A stretch of 64,000 bases of DNA. Source: JAKAWQ01 sp035509315. Lineage in GTDB: Bacteria > Pseudomonadota > Alphaproteobacteria > Acetobacterales > Acetobacteraceae. Location of the stretch: NCBI GenBank assembly GCA_035509315.1, contig DATJLS010000066.1:1-64000 (forward strand), given 5' to 3'. Shown in pieces: positions 40,314 to 49,081 of this stretch. Made by a program: the position numbers and the translations under genes. Every line of letters begins with the position of its first letter. Position 1 is the first letter of the stretch. The notes under the pieces were generated by a model. It did no database searches, was not told where the DNA came from, and saw nothing but the letters and a program-made list of their open reading frames with translations.

Positions 40314-40874
40314 TCAATTCGCGAACGGAAGATCGAAGCCGCGCAACAGCGCCTTCGCTTCCGCGTCCGTCTTCGCTGTCGTCACAAAGACGATATCCAT
40401 GCCCCGAATCGCGTCCACCTTGTCATAATTGATCTCGGGAAACACGATCTGCTCCTTGAGCCCGAGGGCGAAGTTGCCGCCGCCGTCGAACCCTTTGCCC
40501 GCCGGGATACCGCGAAAATCGCGAACGCGCGGCAAGGCGATATTCACCAGCCGGTCGAGAAACTCCCACATCCGCGCCTGGCGCAGCGTCACCTTGCAGC
40601 CGATCGCGAGGCCCTTCCGAATCTTGAAGGCAGCGATCGCCTTCTTCGCCAGCGTCTTGACCGGCTTTTGGCCGGCGATCAGGGCAAGTTCGGCCATCGC
40701 CGAGTCGAGCTTCTTCGAGTCCGCCGCCGCCTCACCCACTCCCATATTGACCACGATCTTCTCCAGCCGCGGCACCTGCATCGGACTGCCGTAGCCGAAC
40801 TCCTTCTGCAGCGCGGGACGCAGGACGTCCTGGTAGCGCTTCTGCAGGCGCGGAATTTCGCGGACTTCGCTCAT
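40314..40874 (-). CDS. rplE: 50S ribosomal protein L5
   Basis: A 186-aa 5S-rRNA-binding protein. The conserved VPRLEKIVVNMGVGEA, GQKPVKTLAKKAIAAFKIR and FPEINYDKVDAIRGMDIV are all present. The ATG at 40874 follows GAGAAGG; a GTG immediately upstream is less likely. Confidence 0.98.
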   Translation of the reverse strand: MSEVREIPRLQKRYQDVLRPALQKEFGYGSPMQVPRLEKIVVNMGVGEAAADSKKLDSAMAELALIAGQKPVKTLAKKAIAAFKIRKGLAIGCKVTLRQARMWEFLDRLVNIALPRVRDFRGIPAGKGFDGGGNFALGLKEQIVFPEINYDKVDAIRGMDIVFVTTAKTDAEAKALLRGFDLPFAN

Positions 40875-40887
40875 CACCGAAGCCTTC

Positions 40888-41208
40888 TCACCTGTCGATC
40901 ACGTCGCCGCTCTTTCTGGCGAACCGCACCTTGCGGCCATCCTCGGAGCGACGAAACCCGACCCGCGTCGGCCGATCCGTCTTGGGATCGATCAGAGCGA
41001 GCTTCGAGAGATGGAGCGGTGCCTCCTGCTCGACGATCCCGCCGGGCTGACCCACTCCCCGCGGCTTCTGGTGCCGCGTCACGAGACGCACACCCTGAAC
41101 AACGGCACGGCCTTCCTTGGGCAGCACGCGAACAACCTCGCCGCGCTTGCCCTTCTCCTCCCCGCTGATCACCTCCACCTGATCCCCTTTGCGGATGCGT
41201 GCTGCCAT
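40888..41208 (-). CDS. rplX: 50S ribosomal protein L24
   Basis: A 106-aa assembly-initiator protein with the KOW motif IRKGDQVEVISGEEKGKRGE and GVRLVTRHQKPRGVGQPGG. It follows rplN by 4 bases. Confidence 0.97.
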   Translation of the reverse strand: MAARIRKGDQVEVISGEEKGKRGEVVRVLPKEGRAVVQGVRLVTRHQKPRGVGQPGGIVEQEAPLHLSKLALIDPKTDRPTRVGFRRSEDGRKVRFARKSGDVIDR

Positions 41209-41212
41209 GGCG

Positions 41213-41581
41213 CTACAGCACCTCCGGAGCCAGACTGATGATCTTCATGAATCGCTTGGCGCGCAGCTCGCGCACCACCGGACCGAAGATGCGTGTCCCA
41301 ATCGGCTCCTGCTGCTTGGTGATCAGCACGGCGGCATTGCGATCAAACCGGATGGCGCTGCCATCGGGACGGCGAACGGGAAACGCGGTGCGCACGATCA
41401 CGGCCTGATGCACATCTCCCTTCTTCACCTTGCCGCGCGGAATCGCCTCCTTGATCGAGACGACGATGATATCGCCAACGGAGGCCGTCTTGCGCTTGGA
41501 GCCGCCAAGCACCTTGATGCACTGCACCCGCCGCGCCCCCGAATTGTCGGCAACGTCGAGGTTGGTTTCGGGAAGGATCAT
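41213..41581 (-). CDS. rplN: 50S ribosomal protein L14
   Basis: A 122-aa protein with MILPETNLDVADNSGARRVQ at the start and the C-terminal GTRIFGPVVRELR. First gene of the spc operon, 10 bases after rpsQ, so the S10 and spc operons are not separated by a visible gap. Confidence 0.98.
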   Translation of the reverse strand: MILPETNLDVADNSGARRVQCIKVLGGSKRKTASVGDIIVVSIKEAIPRGKVKKGDVHQAVIVRTAFPVRRPDGSAIRFDRNAAVLITKQQEPIGTRIFGPVVRELRAKRFMKIISLAPEVL

Positions 41582-41591
41582 CGCTTCCTCC

Positions 41592-41855
41592 TCAACCCGC
41601 TTCCATCGGCGAGAACGGCGCGCCGTTCCGCTCGATCACCAGCCATGTCTTGCGCTTGCTGATCGGCGGGCATTCCTCGATGCGCACGAGATCCCCCACC
41701 TTGCACAGGTTGGCCTCGTCATGGGCGGCATATTTCTTCGAGCGGCGGATGAACTTCTTGTAGAGCGGATGCATCACGCGCCGCTCGACGAGCACCGTCA
41801 CAGTCTTGTCCATCCGATCGCTGACCACGCGCCCGCTCAGCACGCGCTTCGGCAT
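41592..41855 (-). CDS. rpsQ: 30S ribosomal protein S17
   Basis: An 87-aa OB-fold protein. SDRMDKTVTVLVERRVMHP and the family signature GDLVRIEECPPISKRK are present. It lies 10 bases after rpmC. Confidence 0.97.
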   Translation of the reverse strand: MPKRVLSGRVVSDRMDKTVTVLVERRVMHPLYKKFIRRSKKYAAHDEANLCKVGDLVRIEECPPISKRKTWLVIERNGAPFSPMEAG

Positions 41856-41865
41856 CGACTTCTCC

Positions 41866-42072
41866 TCAAGCCTTGATGGCGGAGCGGCGGCGCTCCGTCA
41901 TCACTGTCTTCACGCGGGCGATCTCCCGGCGCACGACGCGAATCCGCGAGAAGGATTCCTGCTGCCCGGTCGCCCGCTGGAAACGAAGATTGAACTGCTC
42001 CTTGCGGAGATCGAGCAGCATGGTGGTCAGCTCGTCCGCCGTCTTGGAGCGCAGCTCACTTGCCTTGCTCAT
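41866..42072 (-). CDS. rpmC: 50S ribosomal protein L29
   Basis: A 68-aa two-helix protein at the peptide exit site. DELTTMLLDLRKEQFNLRFQ and the conserved RREIARVKTVM identify it. The start MSKASELR is fixed by homology, 4 bases after rplP. Confidence 0.97.
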   Translation of the reverse strand: MSKASELRSKTADELTTMLLDLRKEQFNLRFQRATGQQESFSRIRVVRREIARVKTVMTERRRSAIKA

Positions 42073-42076
42073 CGTC

Positions 42077-42493
42077 TCAACCCTCGCCGATCCGGCTGAC
42101 GAAGCGGGTCCGGATCGGCAACTTCGCCGCTCCGAGCCCCAGCGCCTCGCGCGCGACCTGGGCCGGCACCCCGTCGATCTCGAACATGATGCGGCCCGGC
42201 TTGACACGGCAAACCCAGAATTCCGGGCTGCCCTTGCCCGATCCCATGCGAACCTCGGCCGGCTTCGCCGAAACCGGCACGTCCGGGAAGATGCGGATCC
42301 AGACCCGTCCGGTGCGTCGCATCGCCCGCGTGATCGCGCGCCGCGCCGCCTCGATCTGGCGCGCGGTCACCCGCTCGGGCTCGAGCGCCTTGAGGCCAAA
42401 GGCGCCAAAATCGAGCGAGGTCGCGCCCTTGGCGAGACCATGGATTCGCCCCTTGTGGGCTTTGCGGAACTTGGTGCGCTTGGGGGAAAGCAT
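42077..42493 (-). CDS. rplP: 50S ribosomal protein L16
   Basis: A 138-aa protein with the typical start MLSPKRTKFRKAHKGRIHG and the conserved GSGKGSPEFWVCRVKPGRIM near the A-site finger. Confidence 0.98.
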   Translation of the reverse strand: MLSPKRTKFRKAHKGRIHGLAKGATSLDFGAFGLKALEPERVTARQIEAARRAITRAMRRTGRVWIRIFPDVPVSAKPAEVRMGSGKGSPEFWVCRVKPGRIMFEIDGVPAQVAREALGLGAAKLPIRTRFVSRIGEG

Positions 42494-42508
42494 GGATCTT
42501 CTTCTCGT

Positions 42509-43189
42509 TCAGCGCTGCGGCGCCTGCTCGGCCGCGCGGCGATCCTGGGCCATCGGGTCATGCGCGAGGATCTCACCCTTGAAGATCCAGACTTTCACGC
42601 CGCAGGTTCCGTAGGTCGTCTTTGCCGTCGCGGTGCCGAAATCGATATCCGCGCGCAGAGTGTGCAACGGCACGCGTCCTTCGCGATACCATTCCACGCG
42701 CGCGATTTCCGCGCCGCCCAGCCGGCCGGCGCAATTGATCCGGATCCCCTGCGCACCGAGCCGCATCGCGGACTGCACCGCCCGCTTCATCGCGCGGCGA
42801 AAGGCAACGCGTCTCTCGAGCTGCTGGGCGACACTCTCTGCAACCAATGTTGCATCGATCTCAGGCTTGCGGATCTCAACGATGTTGAGGGCGACATCGG
42901 TCTTCGCCATCGCCGCGAGATTCTTCCGCAGCGCATCGATATCCTGGCCCTTCTTGCCGATCACCACGCCCGGTCGCGCAACATAGATGGTCACGCGGGG
43001 CTTCTTCGCCGGGCGTTCGATCACGACACGGGAGACCCCCGCGCTGGCGAGCCGGCTGCGCAGATGGTTCCGCAGCCTGAGATCCTCGTGCAGCATCGAC
43101 GCATAATCAGCGTCATTCGCGTACCATCGGCTGTCCCAGGTGCGGTTGACGCCGACACGCAGCCCGACCGGGTTGACCTTGTGTCCCAT
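42509..43189 (-). CDS. rpsC: 30S ribosomal protein S3
   Basis: A 226-aa protein at the mRNA entry channel. MGHKVNPVGLRVGVNRTWDS opens it. A KH domain with the GKKG loop (PGVVIGKKGQDID) and the C-terminal RVEWYREGRVPLHTLRADID follow. The start overlaps the rplV stop by one base. Confidence 0.98.
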   Translation of the reverse strand: MGHKVNPVGLRVGVNRTWDSRWYANDADYASMLHEDLRLRNHLRSRLASAGVSRVVIERPAKKPRVTIYVARPGVVIGKKGQDIDALRKNLAAMAKTDVALNIVEIRKPEIDATLVAESVAQQLERRVAFRRAMKRAVQSAMRLGAQGIRINCAGRLGGAEIARVEWYREGRVPLHTLRADIDFGTATAKTTYGTCGVKVWIFKGEILAHDPMAQDRRAAEQAPQR

Positions 43190-43614
43190 TAGCCTGCTTC
43201 CCTCGCCGTCTCGGCGTCATCTCCGGGCGGGCCGGACGCCGCCTCGCTCCGCTCGGAGACGACGATCCGAAGATGGCTGAACCATTTCTCGACCCGCGCG
43301 GCACGGCCTCGCCCGCGGGCATGGAACCGGCGCATCACCATGGCACGACCGACATCCGCCGTCTTGACGACCAGCCGATCGACATCGAGCTGATGGTTGT
43401 TCTCGGCATTGGCGATCGCGCTCTCGAGCGCTTTCCTCACCGCCGAGGCGATACGCCGCTCGCTGAACGTCAACCGCGCGACCGCCTGTTGCGCCGGCAG
43501 GTTGCGAATGAGGCCGGCCACCAGATTGAGCTTGCGCGGGCTCACCCTGAGGTTGCGCACGATCGCCTCGGCATCGGTATCGGCCAGGCGACGAGGAAGC
43601 GAAGGCTTGCTCAT
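43189..43614 (-). CDS. rplV: 50S ribosomal protein L22
   Basis: A 141-aa exit-tunnel protein. VSPRKLNLVAGLIRNLPAQQ and the beta-hairpin MRRFHARGRGRAARVEKWFS are conserved. A C-terminal tail of about 20 residues (SEAASGPPGDDAETAREAG) exceeds the usual length. Confidence 0.97.
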   Translation of the reverse strand: MSKPSLPRRLADTDAEAIVRNLRVSPRKLNLVAGLIRNLPAQQAVARLTFSERRIASAVRKALESAIANAENNHQLDVDRLVVKTADVGRAMVMRRFHARGRGRAARVEKWFSHLRIVVSERSEAASGPPGDDAETAREAG

Positions 43615-43615
43615 C

Positions 43616-43894
43616 TCAGGTTCTCTTCGCCTTCTTGTCCGCCGCGTGACCGGTGAACGTCCGGGTCGGCGAGAACTCGCCGAACTTGTGGCCGACCATG
43701 TTCTCGTTCACCTGCACCGGCAAGAATTTGTGGCCGTTATAGACGCCGAAGGTGAGACCCACGAATTGCGGCAAAATCGTCGAACGGCGCGACCAGATCC
43801 TGATGATCTCGTTGCGGCCCGCCCCTCGCACGGCCTCCGCCTTCGCCAGCAGATAGCCATCGACGAATGGCCCTTTCCAGATGGAGCGCGCCAT
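43616..43894 (-). CDS. rpsS: 30S ribosomal protein S19
   Basis: A 92-aa head protein with MARSIWKGPFVDGYLLAKAE and MVGHKFGEFSPTRTFTGHA. It starts 4 bases after rplB and ends 1 base before rplV. Confidence 0.98.
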   Translation of the reverse strand: MARSIWKGPFVDGYLLAKAEAVRGAGRNEIIRIWSRRSTILPQFVGLTFGVYNGHKFLPVQVNENMVGHKFGEFSPTRTFTGHAADKKAKRT

Positions 43895-43898
43895 CGCC

Positions 43899-44732
43899 TC
43901 AACCCTTGCCCTGATTGCGGCGACGGATGATCAGCCGATCCGTCCGCTTGTTGCCGCGCGTTCTATAGCCCTTCGTGGGCTTACCCCACGGGGTCACCGG
44001 ATGGCGTCCGCCCGAGCTTCGGCCTTCGCCGCCCCCCAGCGGATGATCGACCGGATTCATCGCCACGCCACGATTGTGCGGCCGGCGGCCGAGCCAGCGG
44101 CTCCGCCCGGCCTTGCCGATATGGATATTCGCATTGTCCGGATTGGAGACGGCGCCGATGCTTGCCATACACTCGGCCCGAACCACGCGAAGCTCGCCCG
44201 AGCCGAGCTTGAGCTGCGCATAGCCCGCATCCTTGCCGACGAGCTGCACATAAGTTCCGGCCGCGCGGGCGAGCTTGCCACCCGCGCCCGCCTTCATCTC
44301 CACATTGTGAACGATCGTGCCGACCGGAATCGCCGCAAGCGGCATCGCATTGCCGGGCTTGATGTCCACGCGGGCACCGGAAATGACGCTATCCCCGGCC
44401 GCGAGCCGTTGCGGCGCCAGGATGTAGGAGAGCGTTCCATCCACATAACGGATAAGCGCGATGAACGCCGTCCGGTTCGGATCATATTCCAGCCGCTCGA
44501 CCGTTGCCGGCACGTCGAAGCGGCGGCGCTTGAAATCGATCAGACGATAGACGCGCTTGTGGCCACCGCCACGGAAGCGACTTGTGGTGTGGCCATGCTG
44601 ATTACGCCCGCCGCTGCCGCTCTTGCCCTCGGTCAGGGTCTTGACGGGCTTGCCCTTCCACAGGCCGGCGCGGCTGACGAGAACAGTGCCGCGCAAGCTC
44701 GCCGTGACGGGGTTGAAGTTCTTGAGTGCCAT
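43899..44732 (-). CDS. rplB: 50S ribosomal protein L2
   Basis: A 277-aa peptidyl-transferase-centre protein. The conserved NQHGHTTSRFRGGGHKR opens the core, and the catalytic-region RPHNRGVAMNPVDHPLGGGE has the His essential for activity. It is highly basic throughout. Confidence 0.98.
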   Translation of the reverse strand: MALKNFNPVTASLRGTVLVSRAGLWKGKPVKTLTEGKSGSGGRNQHGHTTSRFRGGGHKRVYRLIDFKRRRFDVPATVERLEYDPNRTAFIALIRYVDGTLSYILAPQRLAAGDSVISGARVDIKPGNAMPLAAIPVGTIVHNVEMKAGAGGKLARAAGTYVQLVGKDAGYAQLKLGSGELRVVRAECMASIGAVSNPDNANIHIGKAGRSRWLGRRPHNRGVAMNPVDHPLGGGEGRSSGGRHPVTPWGKPTKGYRTRGNKRTDRLIIRRRNQGKG

Positions 44733-44746
44733 CAGCCTGATCCTGC

Positions 44747-45088
44747 CTAGGCGAGCCGAGAGGTGAAATCGATGTTCTGGCCTTCCGCCAGACGGACGAA
44801 TGCCTTCTTCACGTCCGGACGTCGACCCGGATGACCACGGAATCGCTTGGTCTTGCCCTTTGCGTTCAAGGTGTTCACCGCAAGCACCTTGACGCCGAAG
44901 AGCCCTTCGATGGCCGCCTTGATCTCGGGTTTCGTCGCTCGCGGTGAGACGCTGAAGACCACTTGGCCGCGCTCACCGAGCGCGGTGGCCTTCTCGGTGA
45001 TCACCGGGCGCAGGATGATGTTGAACATCGCCTCGCGCGAAAGCTTCTTCGCCGCATGCCGGGCGGCGAGCACACGGGGCCCGGTCAT
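44747..45088 (-). CDS. rplW: 50S ribosomal protein L23
   Basis: A 113-aa docking site for SRP and trigger factor. MFNIILRPVITEKATAL and TLNAKGKTKRFRGHPGRRP identify it. The start at 45088 overlaps the rplD stop (ATGA), which supports it over an internal Met 20 residues on. The extra N-terminus resembles that of other alphaproteobacterial L23 proteins. Confidence 0.96.
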   Translation of the reverse strand: MTGPRVLAARHAAKKLSREAMFNIILRPVITEKATALGERGQVVFSVSPRATKPEIKAAIEGLFGVKVLAVNTLNAKGKTKRFRGHPGRRPDVKKAFVRLAEGQNIDFTSRLA

Positions 45089-45699
45089 GCCAGCCGCTCC
45101 GTCAGACCGACGACACCGGCACGGGTGATGATCAGAAGCTCGTGATTGAGGATGTCGTAAACATTGGCACCGATCGTCGGCAGCACGTCGATGCCTTCGA
45201 GATTGCGGCTTGCCCGGACGAAACCCTGATCGAGGGCGCCATCGATCACCAATGCCGAGCGCCAGCCGAGGACATCGAACCTCTGGCGCAGTTCGCGGGT
45301 GCGGCCGCTGGATGTCGCTAAGTCGAGCACGACAAGCTTGCCTTCCGCCTGCTTCTGCGAAAGCGCGGAAATCAGCCCAAGACGACGGACCTTCTTGGGA
45401 AGCTGATATTCGTGCGAACGCACCACCGGCCCATGCACAACCCCGCCCGTACGAAATTGCGGGGCACGCAGGCTTCCCTGCCGTGCCCGGCCGGTGCCTT
45501 TCTGCCGATAGGGCTTCTTGGTGGTCCCGGAAACCTCGCTCAGGCCCTTAGCCTTATGCGTTCCCGCCCGTCTTTTGGCGAGCTGCCAATGCACCACGCG
45601 CGCCATGATGTCTGCACGCGGGGTTGCCGCGAACACCACATCCGGCAGATCGATCTCACCGGCCTCCGTATTCTCGAGCGTCGTCACCATCGCCTGCAT
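45085..45699 (-). CDS. rplD: 50S ribosomal protein L4
   Basis: A 204-aa exit-tunnel protein. TTKKPYRQKGTGRARQGSLR is the tunnel loop, and RTGGVVHGP follows. In E. coli L4 represses the S10 operon; no matching leader was recognised here. An internal ATG three codons on is a possible start. Confidence 0.97.
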   Translation of the reverse strand: MQAMVTTLENTEAGEIDLPDVVFAATPRADIMARVVHWQLAKRRAGTHKAKGLSEVSGTTKKPYRQKGTGRARQGSLRAPQFRTGGVVHGPVVRSHEYQLPKKVRRLGLISALSQKQAEGKLVVLDLATSSGRTRELRQRFDVLGWRSALVIDGALDQGFVRASRNLEGIDVLPTIGANVYDILNHELLIITRAGVVGLTERLA

Positions 45700-45711
45700 C
45701 GCAACCCCCGC

Positions 45712-46386
45712 TCAGACCGCCAGCCCGGCGGGAAAGGGCGCTTCCGCCGGACGGGCGCGTTTCACCGCGTCCCGCACGCGCACGAACGCACCACGTGCAC
45801 CGGGCACAGCGCCGCGCAGCATGAGAAGCCCCTTCTCGGCGTCCACTGCCGCCACCTCGAGATTGAGCACGCTTACCCGCTCATCGCCGAGATGGCCGGC
45901 CATCTTCTTATTCTTAAAGGTCTTCCCGGGATCCTGGCGGTTGCCGGTCGAACCATGGCTGCGATGGCTGATGGAGACGCCGTGGCTCGCCTCGAGCCCG
46001 CCGAAGTTCCATCGCTTCATCGCCCCGGCAAAGCCCTTGCCCTTGCTGGTCGCGGTGACATCCACCCGTTGGCCGACGACGAAATGCGCTGGCGAAAGAG
46101 TCGCCCCGGGCTCCAGCACCGCATCGGACGCGACCCTGAATTCCGCGAGCTTCGTTTTCGGCTCCACCTTGGCTTTCGCGAAATGGCCGCGATTGGCCTT
46201 GCCCACGCGCTGCGGCTTGGCCTTGCCCCAGCCGAGCTGCACCGCGCTGTAGCCATCGCGCTCGACAGTCCGGATGCCGACGACCTGCACCGTATCAAGA
46301 TGCAGGACCGTGACCGGCACATGCGTCCCGTCCGCGCGAAACAGACGCGTCATGCCAAGCTTGCGAGCGAGGAGTCCGGTGCGCAT
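45712..46386 (-). CDS. rplC: 50S ribosomal protein L3
   Basis: A 224-aa protein near the peptidyl-transferase centre. RTGLLARKLGMTRLF opens it, and GVSISHRSHGSTGNRQDPGK carries the Gln that is methylated by PrmB in other bacteria. Confidence 0.98.
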   Translation of the reverse strand: MRTGLLARKLGMTRLFRADGTHVPVTVLHLDTVQVVGIRTVERDGYSAVQLGWGKAKPQRVGKANRGHFAKAKVEPKTKLAEFRVASDAVLEPGATLSPAHFVVGQRVDVTATSKGKGFAGAMKRWNFGGLEASHGVSISHRSHGSTGNRQDPGKTFKNKKMAGHLGDERVSVLNLEVAAVDAEKGLLMLRGAVPGARGAFVRVRDAVKRARPAEAPFPAGLAV

Positions 46387-46398
46387 CCGTCGCGTCCT

Positions 46399-46707
46399 TC
46401 AGATTTTGATCTCGACATCGACACCGGCGGCGAGGTCAAGCTTCATCAGCGCATCCACCGTCTGCGGCGTCGGCTCGACAATATCGAGGAGGCGCCGATG
46501 CGTGCGGATCTCGAACTGCTCGCGGCTCTTCTTGTCGATGTGTGGTGAGCGGTTCACGGTGAACCGCTCAATATGGGTGGGCAGGGGAATCGGCCCCCGG
46601 ACCCGCGCGCCGGTCCGCTTGGCGGTGTTCACGATCTCCTTCGTGCTGTTGTCGAGCACGCGATGGTCGTAGGCTTTCAGCCGGATGCGGATGTTCTGGT
46701 TGTCCAT
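46399..46707 (-). CDS. rpsJ: 30S ribosomal protein S10 (NusE)
   Basis: A 102-aa protein that also serves in transcription antitermination. MDNQNIRIRLKAYDHRVLDN and PLPTHIERFTVNRSPHIDKK identify it. First gene of the S10 operon, 44 bases after tuf. Confidence 0.98.
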   Translation of the reverse strand: MDNQNIRIRLKAYDHRVLDNSTKEIVNTAKRTGARVRGPIPLPTHIERFTVNRSPHIDKKSREQFEIRTHRRLLDIVEPTPQTVDALMKLDLAAGVDVEIKI

Positions 46708-46751
46708 CGCCTTCTACTTTCGCGCCCGCGCCCCAAACCCCGCCTCTCGCC

Positions 46752-47942
46752 TCAGGAGACGACCTTCGCGACCACGCCCGCACCGACAGTACGGCCGCCT
46801 TCACGAATAGCGAAACGCAGGCCGTCATCCATCGCGATCGGCGCGATCAGCTCGACATCCATCGAGACATTGTCCCCCGGCATCACCATCTCAGTGCCGT
46901 CGGGTAGCTTCACCACGCCGGTCACGTCGGTCGTGCGGAAATAGAATTGCGGCCGATAGTTGGTGAAGAATGGCGTGTGCCGCCCACCCTCTTCCTTGGT
47001 AAGGATGTAAGCCTCGGCCTTGAACTGCGTGTGCGGCGTGATCGAGCCGGGGGCCGCAAGCACCTGGCCGCGCTCCACCTCCTCGCGCTTGGTGCCGCGG
47101 AGCAGCGCCCCGATATTGTCCCCCGCCTCGCCCTGGTCGAGCAGCTTGCGGAACATCTCGACACCCGTGACCGTTGTCTTCTGCGTCGGGCGCAAACCGA
47201 CGATTTCCACTTCGTCGCCTACCTTGACCACACCGCGCTCGATACGGCCCGTGACCACCGTGCCACGGCCTGAGATCGAGAAAACGTCTTCGATCGGCAT
47301 CAGGAACGGCCGATCCTTCGGGCGATCAGGCTGCGGAATATAGGCATCAACCGCTTCCATGAGCTTCAGGATCGACTGCTCGCCAAGCTCGGGCTCACGG
47401 TCCTCGAGCGCACAAAGGGCCGATCCCTTGAGGATAGGAATATCATCGCCGGGGAACTGATAGCTTTTGAGGAGCTCACGAACCTCAAGCTCGACCAGCT
47501 CGAGAAGCTCCGGATCATCCACCATGTCCACCTTGTTGAGATAGACGACCAGCGCCGGCACGCCGACCTGGCGGGCGAGCAGGATATGCTCGCGGGTCTG
47601 CGGCATCGGTCCATCCGCCGCCGACACCACCAGGATCGCGCCATCCATCTGCGCCGCTCCGGTGATCATGTTCTTCACGTAGTCCGCATGGCCGGGACAA
47701 TCGACATGCGCGTAGTGGCGGTTGTTCGTCTCGTATTCCACGTGAGCGGTCGAGATCGTGATGCCGCGGGCGCGCTCCTCGGGCGCCTTGTCGATCTGGT
47801 CGTAAGCCGTATAGGTGGCACCGCCGGTCTTTGCCAGAACCTTGGTGATTGCGGCCGTGAGCGACGTCTTGCCGTGATCGACGTGGCCGATCGTGCCGAT
47901 GTTGCAGTGCGGCTTCGTCCGCTCGAATTTCGCCTTGGCCAT
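46752..47942 (-). CDS. tuf: Elongation factor Tu
   Basis: Delivers aminoacyl-tRNA to the ribosome, 396 aa. GTPase motifs are GHVDHGKTSLT (G1), DCPGHADY (G3) and NKVDMVDD (G4); domains 2 and 3 are complete and the C-terminus is GAGVVAKVVS. It follows rpsG directly (72 bases) because fusA is missing between them. A second tuf copy may exist outside the window. Confidence 0.98.
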   Translation of the reverse strand: MAKAKFERTKPHCNIGTIGHVDHGKTSLTAAITKVLAKTGGATYTAYDQIDKAPEERARGITISTAHVEYETNNRHYAHVDCPGHADYVKNMITGAAQMDGAILVVSAADGPMPQTREHILLARQVGVPALVVYLNKVDMVDDPELLELVELEVRELLKSYQFPGDDIPILKGSALCALEDREPELGEQSILKLMEAVDAYIPQPDRPKDRPFLMPIEDVFSISGRGTVVTGRIERGVVKVGDEVEIVGLRPTQKTTVTGVEMFRKLLDQGEAGDNIGALLRGTKREEVERGQVLAAPGSITPHTQFKAEAYILTKEEGGRHTPFFTNYRPQFYFRTTDVTGVVKLPDGTEMVMPGDNVSMDVELIAPIAMDDGLRFAIREGGRTVGAGVVAKVVS

Positions 47943-47982
47943 TCTAGTCCTCTCCGTACGGCCGGATCCGGCCTCTGCCCAG

Positions 47983-48020
47983 ACCTACCAACGCTGAACC
48001 TACCAATGCCAAACCTACCA
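47983..48020. repeat. Three 15-bp direct repeats in the rpsG-tuf gap
   Basis: ACCTACCA begins at 47983, 47998 and 48013, with related bases between. The third copy contains the rpsG stop codon, so on the minus strand the repeats read TGGTAGG three times, that is, Trp-stop duplicated. They stand exactly where fusA lies in most alphaproteobacteria. Confidence 0.7.
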
Positions 48021-48494
48021 CCGGTAATGGCTGAAGGCCTTATTGGCTTCCGCCATCCGGTGCGTATCCTCACGCTTCTTCACCGCAGCTCCACGGTTGT
48101 TGACCGCATCGTGCAACTCGTTGCACAGACGCTCCTCCATCGTGTGCTCGCCCTTGCGCTTGCGCGCCGCATCGATGATCCAGCGAATCGCCAGCGCCTG
48201 ACGCCGCTCGGCCCGTACCTCGACCGGCACCTGATAGGTGGCACCGCCGACCCGGCGTGAACGTACTTCAACGGCAGGCTTCACATTGTCGAGCGCTTCA
48301 TGAAACAGCCGCACCGGGTCAGCGGCAGCCGAGCCACGCTTCTTCAGTGCGTCGAGCGCATCGTAGACGATTCTTTCCGCAACCGACTTCTTGCCATCAT
48401 GCATCAGCGCGTTCATGAAACGGCTGATCACGCCATCCCCGAACTTCGCGTCCGGCAAAATATCACGGCGGACCGCGCGGTGTCGGCGGCTCAT
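48015..48494 (-). CDS. rpsG: 30S ribosomal protein S7
   Basis: A 159-aa head-assembly protein. MSRRHRAVRRDILPDAKFGD, the beta-hairpin EVRSRRVGGATYQVPVEVR and the C-terminal MAEANKAFSHYRW are present. It starts 7 bases after rpsL. Confidence 0.98.
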   Translation of the reverse strand: MSRRHRAVRRDILPDAKFGDGVISRFMNALMHDGKKSVAERIVYDALDALKKRGSAAADPVRLFHEALDNVKPAVEVRSRRVGGATYQVPVEVRAERRQALAIRWIIDAARKRKGEHTMEERLCNELHDAVNNRGAAVKKREDTHRMAEANKAFSHYRW

Positions 48495-48501
48495 TCGCGC
48501 C

Positions 48502-48873
48502 TCACTTCGGCCGCTTGGCGCCGTAAAGCGAGCGGCGCTGACGGCGCTTGGCGATGCCCTGGGTGTCCAGCACGCCGCGCAGGATGTGATAGCGCACGCC
48601 GGGCAGGTCCTTCACCCGTCCGCCGCGGATCAAGACGACGCTGTGCTCCTGAAGATTGTGGCCCTCGCCCGGGATGTAGCTCACCACTTCATAGCCATTG
48701 GTCAGCCGCACCTTGGCGACTTTGCGCAGGGCCGAGTTGGGCTTCTTCGGCGTCGTCGTATAGACGCGCGTGCAGACCCCCCGCTTCTGCGGGCAGCCTT
48801 GCAGGGCAGGAACCTTGTTGCGTGCCGAGCGTGGCTCGCGCCCCTTGGCTATCAACTGGTTGATCGTCGGCAT
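48502..48873 (-). CDS. rpsL: 30S ribosomal protein S12
   Basis: A 123-aa decoding-centre protein. MPTINQLIAKGREP opens it. TPKKPNSALRK and GGRVKDLPGVRY are wild type at the Lys positions whose mutation gives streptomycin resistance, so the strain is predicted sensitive at this locus. Of two adjacent ATG codons the second gives the universal start MPTINQ. It has a leader of about 200 bases if the promoter at 49082-49110 is used. Confidence 0.98.
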   Translation of the reverse strand: MPTINQLIAKGREPRSARNKVPALQGCPQKRGVCTRVYTTTPKKPNSALRKVAKVRLTNGYEVVSYIPGEGHNLQEHSVVLIRGGRVKDLPGVRYHILRGVLDTQGIAKRRQRRSLYGAKRPK

Positions 48874-48930
48874 CATCCCAATCCGATCGTTTCACCATCC
48901 CGCCCTTTCGGACGGCCAACGCCGCAGAAA

Positions 48931-48969
48931 GACCCCGCAACGCGCGGGCCTGGCCCACACTGCGGGGTC
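48931..48969 (-). terminator. Strong terminator-like stem-loop in the rpoC-rpsL gap
   Basis: GACCCCGCA and TGCGGGGTC form a perfect 9-bp outer stem, with a GGGCC..GGCCC-type inner helix in the loop. On the minus strand it is followed by TTTCTG. It may end rpoBC transcripts. A promoter-like sequence lies upstream of it (49082-49110), so it could equally be an attenuator in the rpsL leader. Confidence 0.6.
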
Positions 48970-49081
48970 GGTAAGTGCCCACGGCCTTGGCGACCGAGAA
49001 ATCCCGGCAGCGGCGCCGCAAACCTCATATCCCTGCAAACGACGGCCAACCCGCCCGGTGGGGGGTCGGTCGAGGGCGCGG

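Noticed and set aside
47943..48014. Remnant of fusA
   Set aside because: The gap is only 72 bases and contains repeats, with no EF-G sequence.
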